DNA of 64,000 nt from Sorangium cellulosum (GTDB taxonomy: Bacteria > Myxococcota_A > Polyangia > Polyangiales > Polyangiaceae): NCBI RefSeq assembly GCF_004135735.1, contig NZ_CP012670.1, forward strand, positions 6,960,501-7,024,500. The letters are read 5' to 3'. This document shows positions 1 through 9,190 of this stretch, one piece after another. Numbering within the stretch: the stretch's first letter is position 1; every line of letters starts with the position of its first letter. Both the position numbers and the translations under genes were made by a program. The notes beneath the pieces were generated by a model. The model worked only from the letters and a program-made list of their open reading frames with translations, did not search any database and was not told the origin of the DNA.

Positions 1-2
1 GC

Positions 3-1598
3 GCGGCGGACCGGTCCTACGGCCGGTACAACGAGAAGCTGCTCGGCATCGCCGGCGGCATCGGGTTCTACGGGACGATCTACCAGGATCTCGCGACGAA
101 CCAGGGCCTGTCGTTCGACACGCTGTGGCCGCTGCTCATCGACGGGGACCTGGAGGAGAACGTCGTGGCCGCCACGGTGGCCTTCGACCACTTCGCCCGG
201 CAGCTCGCGCGCCCGGAGGACGGCCCGCACTACCTGCGCAACACGGGCGCCATCGACCCGAACGACCCGTGGTCCGAGTGGCGGGTCCTGCGCTCGGACA
301 AGGACAGCGACGACTACGGCGCTGGCACCGACTTCGGCGAGCTCGAGGGCACGACCAACAGCCCCGTGCTCGTGCAGATCCCGAACGGCTCGACCGGCTA
401 CCTGAAGGACATCGGGTTCGGCGGGCACCCGCTCGAGAACGCGAACTCGGACGACAACGGCGACTTCGACACCGACTACACGATCAACGCGGGCAGCTAC
501 TACGACAAGATCCACACGGCCATCCTGCTCTCCCAGTCGGAGGACCGGTTCGTGAGCAGCTCCCGCCGCGATTTCTACGACGCCCGCTTCCGCGCGGTCG
601 GCATGGCGGACGTGCTGCCCGAGGGCTACCGCCGCCTGCTCGCCAACGCGCTCACCGGCGATCGCGCGCTCCTCGCGCCGCGCCTCGAGGCCGACGAGAA
701 CGGCTTCCCGGTGCTCGACGCGGACGCGGAGGATCCGAGCGACCCGCTCGCGAAGGAGTTCCCGGCGCGCCCGATGGGGTGGGTGAGCTGGTGGCCGAAC
801 GAGGGGCCGAAGGTCTGCTTCCCGAGCAACGGGAGGAACCTCTGCTCGAGCTACCTCGGCGGCGACTTCGACCCGGAGACCGTGCCGCGAACGATCCCCG
901 TCGATCCGCAGGTCGGCTGGGAGGTCCAGAAGTTCCTGATCGCCTGGACGCTCGCGTACATCCCGGCGAACGGCAAGACGCACTGGCTGGACATGATGCG
1001 CATCTACCGCCTCGGCACCCACTCCGACCCCGGGATCGAGCAGCGCATCGAGTGGCAAGATCCGACGTCCGGGCAGATCTACTACGCCCGCACGTACGGC
1101 ATGGAGTGCCTCTTCGGGACCGGCAAGAACAGGGCCGACTGCCAGGCCTCCGGCGGCAAGTGGGTGCAGAAGGGCATCGCGGCGCGCGTGCTCGAGTACG
1201 CCAACGAGCTCACCGCGAAGGGCTACCAGCTCGATCCGAGGTACGAGGCGCAGCCGGGCATCCCCGAGGACGGGGTCGTCGCGGATCCCGCGTTCACCGC
1301 CGGGTACGGCCCCGGCTTCAACAAGTACGGCCGCGCGATGGTCGTGCACCACCCGGACGGCACCCCGATCGTCAGCCACGACCCCATGATCAAGGACGTG
1401 GACCCGACGACGGGTGGACTGGTGGATGTGCAGCCGTGCGATCAGAACATCGACCCGACCTGCACGCCGCTCACCATCCACAAGAACCACTACGCGTACG
1501 AGCTGAGGAGCTACAAATCGGTGCCGGACTACATGCTCAAGATGATGGCCAGGTTCGGCCTCGCCGATCCGGATCAGCTGGGCGTGTTCCCCGAGTGA
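3..1598 (+). CDS. C-terminal part of a large protein of unknown function (5' end outside window)
   Basis: The reading frame is open from base 3 to a TGA at 1596-1598, giving about 531 residues. There is no convincing start, so the gene begins upstream of the window. The visible part is rich in Tyr, Trp, Asn and Asp, has four Cys in its second half, and lacks membrane segments. This is the look of a secreted or periplasmic protein. I do not recognise a catalytic motif; the C-terminal region of a myxobacterial zinc metalloprotease is possible but unsupported here. A hairpin followed by a pyrimidine-rich tract lies directly downstream and probably ends its transcript. Confidence 0.85.
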   Translation, partial: AADRSYGRYNEKLLGIAGGIGFYGTIYQDLATNQGLSFDTLWPLLIDGDLEENVVAATVAFDHFARQLARPEDGPHYLRNTGAIDPNDPWSEWRVLRSDKDSDDYGAGTDFGELEGTTNSPVLVQIPNGSTGYLKDIGFGGHPLENANSDDNGDFDTDYTINAGSYYDKIHTAILLSQSEDRFVSSSRRDFYDARFRAVGMADVLPEGYRRLLANALTGDRALLAPRLEADENGFPVLDADAEDPSDPLAKEFPARPMGWVSWWPNEGPKVCFPSNGRNLCSSYLGGDFDPETVPRTIPVDPQVGWEVQKFLIAWTLAYIPANGKTHWLDMMRIYRLGTHSDPGIEQRIEWQDPTSGQIYYARTYGMECLFGTGKNRADCQASGGKWVQKGIAARVLEYANELTAKGYQLDPRYEAQPGIPEDGVVADPAFTAGYGPGFNKYGRAMVVHHPDGTPIVSHDPMIKDVDPTTGGLVDVQPCDQNIDPTCTPLTIHKNHYAYELRSYKSVPDYMLKMMARFGLADPDQLGVFPE

Positions 1599-1616
1599 TC
1601 CGCCCCTCGCCGTGAC

Positions 1617-1637
1617 AGGGCCCCGCGCCGGGGCCCT
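1617..1637 (+). terminator. Rho-independent-like terminator after the partial gene
   Basis: AGGGCCCC and GGGGCCCT form a perfect 8-bp stem around a 5-base loop, 19 bases after the stop codon. A tract of 66 pyrimidines in 68 bases follows (1640-1707). It is C-rich rather than T-rich, so efficiency is uncertain. Confidence 0.55.
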
Positions 1638-1851
1638 CACCCCTCCTTCTCTCGCCTCTCCTTCCCCCTCGCCTCTCTCCTCTCTCCTCCTCTCCTTCCC
1701 CCTCCTCGTGAACGCGCGCGGGCCGCGGCCCGCGCGGCGCGTCCAGCCCGCGGCCGTCGGCCACCGGGTAGAGCTCGCCCCGCCGCCTTTCCAGGTCGCG
1801 CCGGCGCGACGGCGGCATTACCGTTCTCCACGGCGCGGCGCGCGCCATGGC

Positions 1852-2436
1852 ATGGCCCTCTCCCCCGCCCTTCCCACCATCGTTCCGGCGCAGCGCTCGG
1901 ACGCGCGCGCCTTCGCGGCCTACCTCGTCGAGCACATGGCCGAGTCCGGCCGGCAGGGCGTCCCGCACTTCGCCGTCACGACCTCGCTCGTCGCCGAGGA
2001 GGTCGAGCAGAGCGCGCTCGACCGCTGGAGCCGCGCGCTCAGCGAGCCGCTCTGGGGGCGGGCCTGGCTGCTCCGGGTGAGCGCCCCCCGGGCGCGCATC
2101 ATCGGACACATCGAGCTGCGAGGCGGCCGCGTTCCGTCAGAAAATCACCGTGCGGTCGTGGCCATGGGCATCCTCGGCCCCTGCACGGGCCAGGGGCACG
2201 GCCGGCGCCTGCTCGAGACGGCGATCGCGTGGGCCCGTGACGAGGCGGGCCTCTCGTACCTCGATCTCGGCGTCTTCTCGAACAACGAGCGCGCCCGGCG
2301 GCTCTACGCGCGCATGGGCTTCATCCCGGTGGGCACCCGCGAGGACGCCTTCCGGGTGGACGGGGTCACCCTGGACGACATCCAGATGACCCTCGCGCTC
2401 CGCCCCCCCGGCCAGCGCACCACGCCCGCTCGCTGA
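1852..2436 (+). CDS. GNAT family N-acetyltransferase
   Basis: A 194-residue protein that should transfer an acetyl group from acetyl-CoA to an amine. Motif A is seen as GQGHGRRLLE at residues 113-122, the pyrophosphate-binding loop of the GNAT fold. The C-terminal half keeps the usual N-N-x-x-A-x-x-L-Y-x-x-x-G-F pattern (residues about 144-157). The frame is open further upstream, but the preceding stretch is Arg/Pro-rich and unlike the family, so the ATG at 1852 is chosen. The substrate cannot be told; a RimI-like or small-molecule role is equally possible. It stands alone, with 253 bases before the next gene. Confidence 0.88.
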   Translation: MALSPALPTIVPAQRSDARAFAAYLVEHMAESGRQGVPHFAVTTSLVAEEVEQSALDRWSRALSEPLWGRAWLLRVSAPRARIIGHIELRGGRVPSENHRAVVAMGILGPCTGQGHGRRLLETAIAWARDEAGLSYLDLGVFSNNERARRLYARMGFIPVGTREDAFRVDGVTLDDIQMTLALRPPGQRTTPAR

Positions 2437-2690
2437 GCGGCCGTGCCACCGTGCGGCGCCCCGGGCGCGGCGCCCCAGGGGTCGGGCCGGGAGGGACCTC
2501 GGCGGCCTCGGGGCACCCGGGTCGCCTCGAGCGCCGCGTGGCCCCGAGGCGTCGTGGAGGGTACCCATCGCCGCGCGGATCGGTCATGACGGTACCCGCC
2601 GTTCTGGGCGCCTGTCTGTCGATCCGGCCGCCCCGCCGGCGTCGGGTGTCTCCCGGCCGCCACCGCAGTCCATCGCCACCGAAAGCCACC

Positions 2691-3890
2691 ATGCGTCGCT
2701 CGCCGCTTCTGCCGATCTTCCTGACTGTCTTCGTCGACGTCCTCGGCCTCACGCTCGTCCTGCCGCTGCTCCCGTTCTACGCCGAGCACTTCGGCGCCAC
2801 GCCGCTCGTCGTCGGCCTGCTCGCGGCGAGCTACGCCGTGTGTCAGCTCATCTCGGGGCCGATCCTCGGGCGGATCTCCGACCGGGCGGGCCGCAAGCCG
2901 ACGCTGCTCGCGAGCCAGATGGGCACCTTCATCGGCTTCCTGGTGCTCGGCTCGGCGGACTCGCTCTGGATGCTGTTCCTGGGGAGGATCATCGACGGCC
3001 TCACGGCCGGGAACCTGACGATCGCGCAGGCGTACATCAGCGACGTGACCCGGCCGGAGGAGCGCACCAAGGCGTTCGGCCTCATCGGCATCGCCTTCGG
3101 CGGCGGGTTCCTCCTCGGCCCGGCCATCTCGGGGTTCCTCGCGCACCGGTTCGGCTACGCGTCCCCGGCCTTCGGCGCGGCGGCGCTGTCGCTGACGGCG
3201 ATCCTCCTGACGGCCGCGCTGCTGCCCGCGAAGCAGCCCGCGCCGGCGGCCTCGTCCGCGGCGGCGCCCGCCGGCGCTGCGTCGCCGGCGCCGCTCGGCC
3301 GCGGCAACGCCTTCCGCCGGTTCTTCGACCGGCCGCTCCCGCGCCGCCGGCTGCTCGAGTTCCTCGCCTTCTCGCTCTCGTTCTCGACGCTCATCGGCGG
3401 CCTCGCGCTCTTCCTGGAGCGGCGCTTCGCGTTCGACGTCGAGAAGACGGGCTACCTCTACGCCTTCTCCGGCCTCGTGGGCGGGAGCATCCAGGGGGGC
3501 ATCGGCCGGCTGGTCAAGCGGCTCGGCGAGGAGCGGCTCGCGCGGGTCGGCTTCTCGGCGATGGTCGTCGGCTACGGCCTGCTCGGCGTGGCCTACGACC
3601 TGCCCACGCTGCTGCTGCTCGTGGCGGTGGCGGCGTTCGGCGCGGCGGTGGTGCGGCCGAGCATCACCACGCTGCTCACGAAGAGCGTGGGCCGCGACGA
3701 GCAGGGCGCGGCGCTCGGCGTGAGCCAGTCGCTGGCGAGCGTCTCGCAGATCGTCGGCCCCATCGCCGCCGGGTGGCTGATCGAGCACCGGGCGCTCGCG
3801 GCGTACGGCCTGATGGCCGCGAGCTTCGCGGCCCTCGGCGTCCTGCTCGGCGCGCAGAAGATCCCGGCCGGCGAGCCGGTCGAGTCCTGA
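2691..3890 (+). CDS. MFS transporter, TetA/DHA1-like drug:proton antiporter
   Basis: A 399-residue inner-membrane protein with about twelve hydrophobic segments and a hydrophilic Ala/Pro-rich loop in the middle (residues about 180-205). The MFS motif A, GRISDRAGRKP, lies at residues 60-70 after the second segment, as in the TetA and multidrug DHA1 families. It probably exports a small hydrophobic compound in exchange for protons. The start is placed at the ATG opening MRRSPLLPIF, directly before the first membrane segment. The open frame back to 2451 is Arg/Pro-rich and unlikely to be translated. No adjacent TetR-type regulator is visible, and the substrate is unknown. Confidence 0.9.
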   Translation: MRRSPLLPIFLTVFVDVLGLTLVLPLLPFYAEHFGATPLVVGLLAASYAVCQLISGPILGRISDRAGRKPTLLASQMGTFIGFLVLGSADSLWMLFLGRIIDGLTAGNLTIAQAYISDVTRPEERTKAFGLIGIAFGGGFLLGPAISGFLAHRFGYASPAFGAAALSLTAILLTAALLPAKQPAPAASSAAAPAGAASPAPLGRGNAFRRFFDRPLPRRRLLEFLAFSLSFSTLIGGLALFLERRFAFDVEKTGYLYAFSGLVGGSIQGGIGRLVKRLGEERLARVGFSAMVVGYGLLGVAYDLPTLLLLVAVAAFGAAVVRPSITTLLTKSVGRDEQGAALGVSQSLASVSQIVGPIAAGWLIEHRALAAYGLMAASFAALGVLLGAQKIPAGEPVES

Positions 3891-3927
3891 GCGGCGCGCC
3901 TCCGGGGGGGCGGGGGCCTCCGGGGGC

Positions 3928-5154
3928 TCAGGCGCGCGCGCCCTTCACGAAGGGCACGACCGCCTCGACGAGCGGCGGCGTCACGTCGTCGAGCCTGCGG
4001 GGGTTCTCCCAGGCGAACGGCTCGATGAGGCGCGACGGGCGCAGGCCGACGCGGCGGCGCGAGCACTCCACGATGAGCGACAGCGCGCCGTGGCGATCGT
4101 GGAACCAGTCGACCTCCAGGCCCGCCTTGCGGAACCCCCAGGCGGAGCGGACGTACGACATCGCGCGGTACGGCCTGCGATCCGCGGCGCGCGCGACGCG
4201 CTGGGCGTAGGCGTGGTGCTCGGCGACGTCGTCGACGGGCCAGAGCCGGTGCGCGGGCGGGTACAGCACGGCGCCGCCGGCGCTGTGCAGCGACAGCGCG
4301 CGGTCGATCCGGCGCGAGGACAGCGCGTGCGCGACGGCCTCGACCTCCGGCTCGCTGGCCGGGCGGCTGCCGGGCGAGCAGACGAGCCCGACGAGGCGCT
4401 GCACGACGCCGCGCTCGTACCAGCCGGCGTCGAAGTTCCGGTTGAGGTCGACGCCGCGGGCGTTGCCGCGCACGTACCGGTGGCGCCCGGCGCGGAGGTT
4501 CATCTCGACGCGGAGGAGGCCGTCGGGGTTCATGATGGGGACGGCGAAGATCGATCGGCCGCCGAGATCCTCGGCCACGAGGCGCTCGAGCAGCGCGAGG
4601 TGGGTCTCGATGCCGATCCACCCGAGCGGGTGGATCCCCGACAGGATCACGGTCGTCCGCCCGCGGTCGCGCAGCCAGGCGCCCGCGGGGGCGCCCTGGC
4701 CAGGTGGACCGGCGCGGTCGGCCGGCAGCGCGAGGGCGGGCTCGTCCGGCGCCGGCGCGTCCGGGCCGCCGGGCGCGCCGATGCCGTCGCGCGCCCCGGG
4801 GGGCGGGGCGCCATTGAGGGATCTCGCCCCGCCGTGGGACGACCTCGCCGCGCCGTGCGCTGACAGCGCCGCGAGGCCCGCGCCCTCCCGGCCCAGGCCC
4901 GCGCCCGCCCGGCTGGAGGCGCCGATCTGCACGGCGAGCAGCGGCTCGCCGTGGACCGAGCGCCCGATGAGCGAGAGCCGCGCGCCCCGGTCGGCGAGCC
5001 GCTCGAGCGCCTCCAGGAGCTCCCCGTACCCGCGGTAAGGGCCGAGGCCACGGCGGGCGAGCAGGCGCGAGAGGGGCGTGCGGCGATGTACGAACAGGGC
5101 CGCCCTCAGGGCCGCCCGGCCTCGCTCCCCCGACTCCTGATCGGACTCCGGCAT
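3928..5154 (-). CDS. M14-family zinc carboxypeptidase-like protein with altered zinc site
   Basis: A 408-residue protein with the M14 carboxypeptidase core. Visible landmarks are GIHPLGWI (173-180), NPDG (209-212), RGVDLNRNF (233-241), the third metal His in LSLHS (His290) and the catalytic Glu in LIVECS (Glu363). In carboxypeptidase A the first motif reads HxxEW; here the Glu that binds zinc is replaced by Gly178, so activity is doubtful or the site is remodelled. Residues about 78-165 form a low-complexity Ala/Gly/Pro insertion before the zinc motif. There is no signal peptide. An AAAGGTG Shine-Dalgarno-like sequence precedes the ATG. It converges with the MFS gene. Confidence 0.85.
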   Translation of the reverse strand: MPESDQESGERGRAALRAALFVHRRTPLSRLLARRGLGPYRGYGELLEALERLADRGARLSLIGRSVHGEPLLAVQIGASSRAGAGLGREGAGLAALSAHGAARSSHGGARSLNGAPPPGARDGIGAPGGPDAPAPDEPALALPADRAGPPGQGAPAGAWLRDRGRTTVILSGIHPLGWIGIETHLALLERLVAEDLGGRSIFAVPIMNPDGLLRVEMNLRAGRHRYVRGNARGVDLNRNFDAGWYERGVVQRLVGLVCSPGSRPASEPEVEAVAHALSSRRIDRALSLHSAGGAVLYPPAHRLWPVDDVAEHHAYAQRVARAADRRPYRAMSYVRSAWGFRKAGLEVDWFHDRHGALSLIVECSRRRVGLRPSRLIEPFAWENPRRLDDVTPPLVEAVVPFVKGARA

Positions 5155-5268
5155 GCAGGGCTCACCTTTACCTCAGATGGGGGGAATCATAGAGCACGGG
5201 TCGCGTGTTCGCGCGCTTCGGAGCGGGCCGCTGGCCAGCCCCGGATCGTCGTGACAGCGGGCTCATGC

Positions 5269-5799
5269 ATGGAATTCGATGACAACGGGTGGGTCAGTGG
5301 ACGGATCGAGTTGCTGCCGGCCAGCCACGGCTGGTCGCTGCTGTCGCCGGAGCCCGAGGCGCGGATCGAGGAGCACCGCTGGGCGCACCAGGCGCGCGTC
5401 TTCTTCGGCGCGGAGCTCGCGCTGGTGCAGAAGAAGTCATACCCGTCGGGGGCCACGCCGATGGTCGACGCCGTGGAGGTCGACGTCGCGCGCGCCGGCG
5501 GCGCGCCGAGCCGGGTGCTCGTGCTGACGGTGCCGCTGGATCGCGCGCCGGAGGTGCGGGCGGCGGCGGCGGCGGGCGTGCGGGCGATCGGCGGGCGCGG
5601 GTTCGACGCGCTGCTCGCGCGCGCGCGGCGGGCCTGGCAGGTGCGCGAGCCGCAGGTCGCCGGCGACGACGCGCGCGCGCCGCTGACGGTGGCCGCGATC
5701 CTGGCGGCGGTGCTGCTCGCGCCCGTGGTGCCCCCGGGAGAGGCGACGATCTTCGGGGTGAAGGGGGCGCGGGAGCGGCTCTCACGGGCGGGCCTCTGA
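5269..5799 (+). CDS. Hypothetical protein
   Basis: A 176-residue protein I do not recognise. The N-terminal half is rich in Trp, Glu and His (VSGRIELLPASHGW; EEHRWAHQARVFFG). Near the C terminus lies one Ala/Val/Leu-rich hydrophobic stretch (about residues 145-162). The ATG opening MEFDDNG is chosen; a GTG six codons upstream is possible. Codon third positions are strongly G/C as in its neighbours, which supports real coding. The M14-like gene is divergent, so the gap 5155-5268 probably holds both promoters. Confidence 0.65.
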   Translation: MEFDDNGWVSGRIELLPASHGWSLLSPEPEARIEEHRWAHQARVFFGAELALVQKKSYPSGATPMVDAVEVDVARAGGAPSRVLVLTVPLDRAPEVRAAAAAGVRAIGGRGFDALLARARRAWQVREPQVAGDDARAPLTVAAILAAVLLAPVVPPGEATIFGVKGARERLSRAGL

Positions 5800-5871
5800 C
5801 GGGGCGGCGCCGGCCAGGCGCGTCCGTCGGGCGTCCGCTCCCTTCATCGGGTACGATCCGCGGAGGTCCCC

Positions 5872-6468
5872 ATGTCGCTCGCCCCCACGCTCGTCCGCCC
5901 GGCCACGCTCGCCGACCTGGAGGCGCTGCCGCCGACGTGGCGCGGCGAGATCCTCGACGACACGCTGTACGCCTTCCCTCGCCCGCGCGCGCCGCACGCG
6001 AGCGTCGAGGGCCTGATCACGACCGACCTGACGAACCCGTTCCAGCGCGGGCGCGGCGGCCCCGGCGGCTGGTGGATCCTCCCCGAGCCGAGCATCCAGC
6101 TTCCGCGGGCGCCCGAGGTATCGCCCGACATCGCGGGCTTCCGCCGGGACCGCCTCCCGACGCTCCCCAGCGACGGCCCCATCACCGTCGTGCCGGACTG
6201 GGTCTGCGAGATCTTGTCGCCCAGCACCGCGAGCTACGACCAGATCGTCAAGCGCCGCTTTTACGTCAGGATCGGCGTCCAGCACATCTGGTACGTGGAC
6301 CCCCGCGACCGGACGCTCCTCGTCGCCCAGCACATCGACGGCAGGTGGATGGAGCTCGGCCTCCACGGCCAGGACGAGCGGGTGCGCGCCGCGCCGTTCG
6401 ACGCGATCGAGATCGACCTCGCGGCGTGGTGGGACGGCCTCGCGCCGGAAGCGAGCGCCGATCCCTGA
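5872..6468 (+). CDS. Uma2 family (DUF820) PD-(D/E)XK nuclease-like protein
   Basis: A 198-residue protein with the Uma2 pattern: EVSPDIAGFR in the middle (the Asp of a PD-(D/E)XK core), PDWVCEILSPST (the Glu), then a basic KRRFYVRIGVQHIWYVDP segment. The family has a restriction-endonuclease-like fold and is expanded in cyanobacteria and myxobacteria; its biological role is not established. The ATG is preceded by a good ribosome-binding site (GGAGG) five bases away. It is a single gene, followed by a long inverted repeat. Confidence 0.88.
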   Translation: MSLAPTLVRPATLADLEALPPTWRGEILDDTLYAFPRPRAPHASVEGLITTDLTNPFQRGRGGPGGWWILPEPSIQLPRAPEVSPDIAGFRRDRLPTLPSDGPITVVPDWVCEILSPSTASYDQIVKRRFYVRIGVQHIWYVDPRDRTLLVAQHIDGRWMELGLHGQDERVRAAPFDAIEIDLAAWWDGLAPEASADP

Positions 6469-6567
6469 CGGCGGGAGCCGCCGGCGCGGACGCCCTCCTC
6501 GGGGGGCCGAGGCGCCACGGAGCGGCGCGCCAGCCGGGCTCTGCCGGCGCCCCGGCCCCTCCGCGAC

Positions 6568-6683
6568 GGGTGGTGGTCACGTAGGGGGTGCTCACCTCCG
6601 GGGCTTGCGTTTCGGCGGGCCCCTTTTGTGGCCCGCCTGCACTCCAGCCCCTCCGGTGAGCACCCCCTACGTGACCACCACCC
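6568..6683. repeat. Long nested inverted repeat (29-bp perfect outer arms)
   Basis: Bases 6568-6596 are the exact reverse complement of 6655-6683. Inside lie GGGGCT (6600-6605) paired with AGCCCC (6646-6651), and a perfect 8-bp hairpin GGCGGGCC/GGCCCGCC (6614-6621 and 6630-6637) around a CCTTTTGT loop. The whole 116-bp element can fold as one long hairpin on either strand. It sits between the Uma2 gene and the next gene on the same strand, so it could terminate transcription, but the arms are far longer than a terminator needs. Confidence 0.9.
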
Positions 6684-6734
6684 TGCGACGAACCTGGGAC
6701 GAACCCGGGCGACGACGTACTAGCGTGCGCGCCC

Positions 6735-9173
6735 GTGCGCTCCCGCTTCCCGCTCGTGGCCGTCCTGTTCTTCGTCTCTGGCGCCACCGGGCTCCTCTAC
6801 GAGGTCGCCTTCTCCAAGCAGCTCGCCTACGTCTTCGGCGCCACCGCCTACGCCGTCAGCACGGTCCTCGCCGCCTTCATGGGCGGCCTCGCGCTCGGCG
6901 CGCACCTCGGCGGCCGCCACGCCGCGGCCGCCCGCCGTCCGCTCGTCGCCTACGGCGTGCTCGAGGCGATCGTCGGCGCCATCTGCGCGGTCTCGCCGTT
7001 CCTGTTCGAGGCGCTGACCTCGGCCTATGTCGGCGTCGTCCGCGCCGCGCCCGACTCGCTCGCGCTGCTCACCGCGGCGCGCGCCGCGCTGACCGCCCTC
7101 GTGGTCGTCGTCCCCACGGTCGCGATGGGCGCCACGCTCCCCGTGCTCTCGCGCATCCTCCGCGCCGAGGGCGCCCCCGACGGCGACGCGCCCCCCGCCG
7201 AGCACGACGCCGCGCGCCGCCTCGCCTCGCTGTACGCCATCAACACGGCCGGCGGCGCGGCCGGCGCGCTCTCCGGCGCCTACGTCGTCCTGCCGCACCT
7301 CGGCATCCGCGGCGCGCTCTGGTCCGCGGCGATCGCGAACCTCCTCCTCGGCGCCGTCGCCGTCGCCGCCGGGCTCCGCGGCCCCGCGCTCGGCCCCGCC
7401 GCCGCGCCCCCCCGCGCCCCGGACGCCCGCGCCGCGGGGGCCGGCCCCACGGCGGCGCGCGCCGCGGCGGCCGGCGCCCCGCGCGCTCCCCTCCCGGCCG
7501 CGACCGGCCCCGCCGAGCCGGCCTTCCTGCTGCTGCTCGCGTTCGCCTCGGGCTTCCTCGTCTTCGCCGCCGAGGTGGTCCAGACGCACCTGCTCGCGCT
7601 CCTCATCGGCAACAGCGCCTACGCCTTCGGGCTGATGCTCGCCGTCTTCCTCGTCTGCCTCGCGGCGGGCGCCGCGCGCTCGCCCGCCCTCGCGCGGCGC
7701 CACGGCGACAGCGCGCTCTTCCGCGGCCTCGTCGCCGCGGCCCTCTCGCTCGCCGCCACCATCCCGCTCTGGGATCAGCTCCCGTGGCTCTTCGCGTTCG
7801 CCGGCGAGCACGTCCACGGGTGGGCCGGCCGGGAGGGGGTCCGCGCGCTCGCCGCGCTCGCGATCCTCGCGCTGCCCACGCTGTGCATGGGCCTCACCTT
7901 CCCCCTGCTCCTCGCGCGCGCCGCCGCGCACGCCGACGTCGCCGCGCGCGTCGGCAGGCTGACCGCCGCGAACACGCTGGGCACGATCGCCGGCTCCATC
8001 ATCACCGGCTACCTGCTCCTGCCCGCGCTCGGCTCGGAGCGCGCCCTCGTCGCGATCGCCCTGGCCTTCGCCCTCCTCGCCGTCCTCGCCGCGGCGCGCG
8101 CGGGCGTGGAGCCCCGCCGCGCCCTCGCGCTGGCCGCCGCCGCGGCCGTCCTCGCGGCGCTCGCGCCCCGCTGGGACATGGCCCGCATGACGAGCGGCGC
8201 GAACGTCTACTTCGCCATGGGGCCGCGGCCCGAGCGCCTCGACTTCGTGCGCGAGGACGTGCACGGCGGCGTCACCACGGTCGCGCGCCGCGCGGGCGTC
8301 ACGACCCTGTACACGAACGGCAAGTTCCAGGGCGACGACGGCCCCGAGATGACGGCGCAGCGGCGGTTCGCGCATTTCCCGTCGCTCTTCGTCCGCGAGC
8401 CGCGGAGCGCGCTCGTGATCGGGCTCGGCACGGGCACGACCACCGGCACCCTCGCGGCCTACCCCTTCGCGCGCATCGACGTCGCCGAGATCTCCCCGGC
8501 GATCGTCGAGGCCTCGCGGCGCTTCTTCGCGGGCCCGAGCCTGGGCGCGCTCGACGATCCCCGCGTGCGCCTCTCGCTCAACGACGGCAGGAACGAGCTG
8601 CTCGTGGCGCAGGCCCGCTACGACCTCATCGCCATCGAGCTCACCAGCGTCTGGTTCGCGGGCGCCGCGAGCCTGTACAGCCGCGAGTTCTACGAGCTCG
8701 CCCGGTCGCGGCTCACCGCGGGCGGCGTCCTCCAGCAGTGGGTGCAGCTCCATCACATCCGGCGGCGGGAGCTCGCCGTCGTGGTGCGGACCATGCGCAG
8801 CGCCTTCCCGCACGTGGCGCTGTTCGTGGGCGGCGCGCAGGGCATCCTGGTCGCGAGCGCCGAGCCGCTCGTCGCCTCCGGGGCGCGCCTCGCGGAGCTC
8901 GAGGCGCGCCCCGCGGTCCAGGCGACGCTCGCCGGCGCGCGGCTGCCCGACCTGCTCGACGACCTCGTGGCCTCGGGCGAGGAGCTCGATCGGTTCATCG
9001 CCGACGCGGCCGAGGACGGCGGGCCGATCGTGTCCACGGACGACAACCTCTACCTCGAGTACGCCACCCCGAAGGGCAACGTGCTCCCGTACGACGAGTC
9101 GCTCGCCGCGTCGCTCGCGCTCCTCGCGCAGTACCGGACGCGGGCGCCGCGCGCGCGGCACCTCGCGCCGTGA
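6735..9173 (+). CDS. Fused membrane / spermidine-synthase-like protein
   Basis: An 812-residue protein with two parts. Residues 1-about 480 are hydrophobic, with around a dozen membrane segments split by a Pro/Ala-rich loop (about 215-255). The C-terminal 300 residues form a spermidine-synthase-like Rossmann domain with the nucleotide loop VIGLGTGTTTG and the segment RYDLIAIELTS. Such fusions are widespread in environmental bacteria; the substrate is not established, and a true polyamine-synthase role should not be assumed. The start is GTG at 6735, directly ahead of the first membrane segment. The palindrome at 6568-6683 lies upstream, and a TAGCGT box lies eight bases before the start. Confidence 0.85.
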   Translation: MRSRFPLVAVLFFVSGATGLLYEVAFSKQLAYVFGATAYAVSTVLAAFMGGLALGAHLGGRHAAAARRPLVAYGVLEAIVGAICAVSPFLFEALTSAYVGVVRAAPDSLALLTAARAALTALVVVVPTVAMGATLPVLSRILRAEGAPDGDAPPAEHDAARRLASLYAINTAGGAAGALSGAYVVLPHLGIRGALWSAAIANLLLGAVAVAAGLRGPALGPAAAPPRAPDARAAGAGPTAARAAAAGAPRAPLPAATGPAEPAFLLLLAFASGFLVFAAEVVQTHLLALLIGNSAYAFGLMLAVFLVCLAAGAARSPALARRHGDSALFRGLVAAALSLAATIPLWDQLPWLFAFAGEHVHGWAGREGVRALAALAILALPTLCMGLTFPLLLARAAAHADVAARVGRLTAANTLGTIAGSIITGYLLLPALGSERALVAIALAFALLAVLAAARAGVEPRRALALAAAAAVLAALAPRWDMARMTSGANVYFAMGPRPERLDFVREDVHGGVTTVARRAGVTTLYTNGKFQGDDGPEMTAQRRFAHFPSLFVREPRSALVIGLGTGTTTGTLAAYPFARIDVAEISPAIVEASRRFFAGPSLGALDDPRVRLSLNDGRNELLVAQARYDLIAIELTSVWFAGAASLYSREFYELARSRLTAGGVLQQWVQLHHIRRRELAVVVRTMRSAFPHVALFVGGAQGILVASAEPLVASGARLAELEARPAVQATLAGARLPDLLDDLVASGEELDRFIADAAEDGGPIVSTDDNLYLEYATPKGNVLPYDESLAASLALLAQYRTRAPRARHLAP

Positions 9174-9190
9174 GAGGTGGTGGGGCGCGT

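Noticed and set aside
6568-6683. MITE or insertion-sequence remnant
   Set aside because: No target-site duplication, no transposase fragment, and no sequence shared with the other palindromes in the window.
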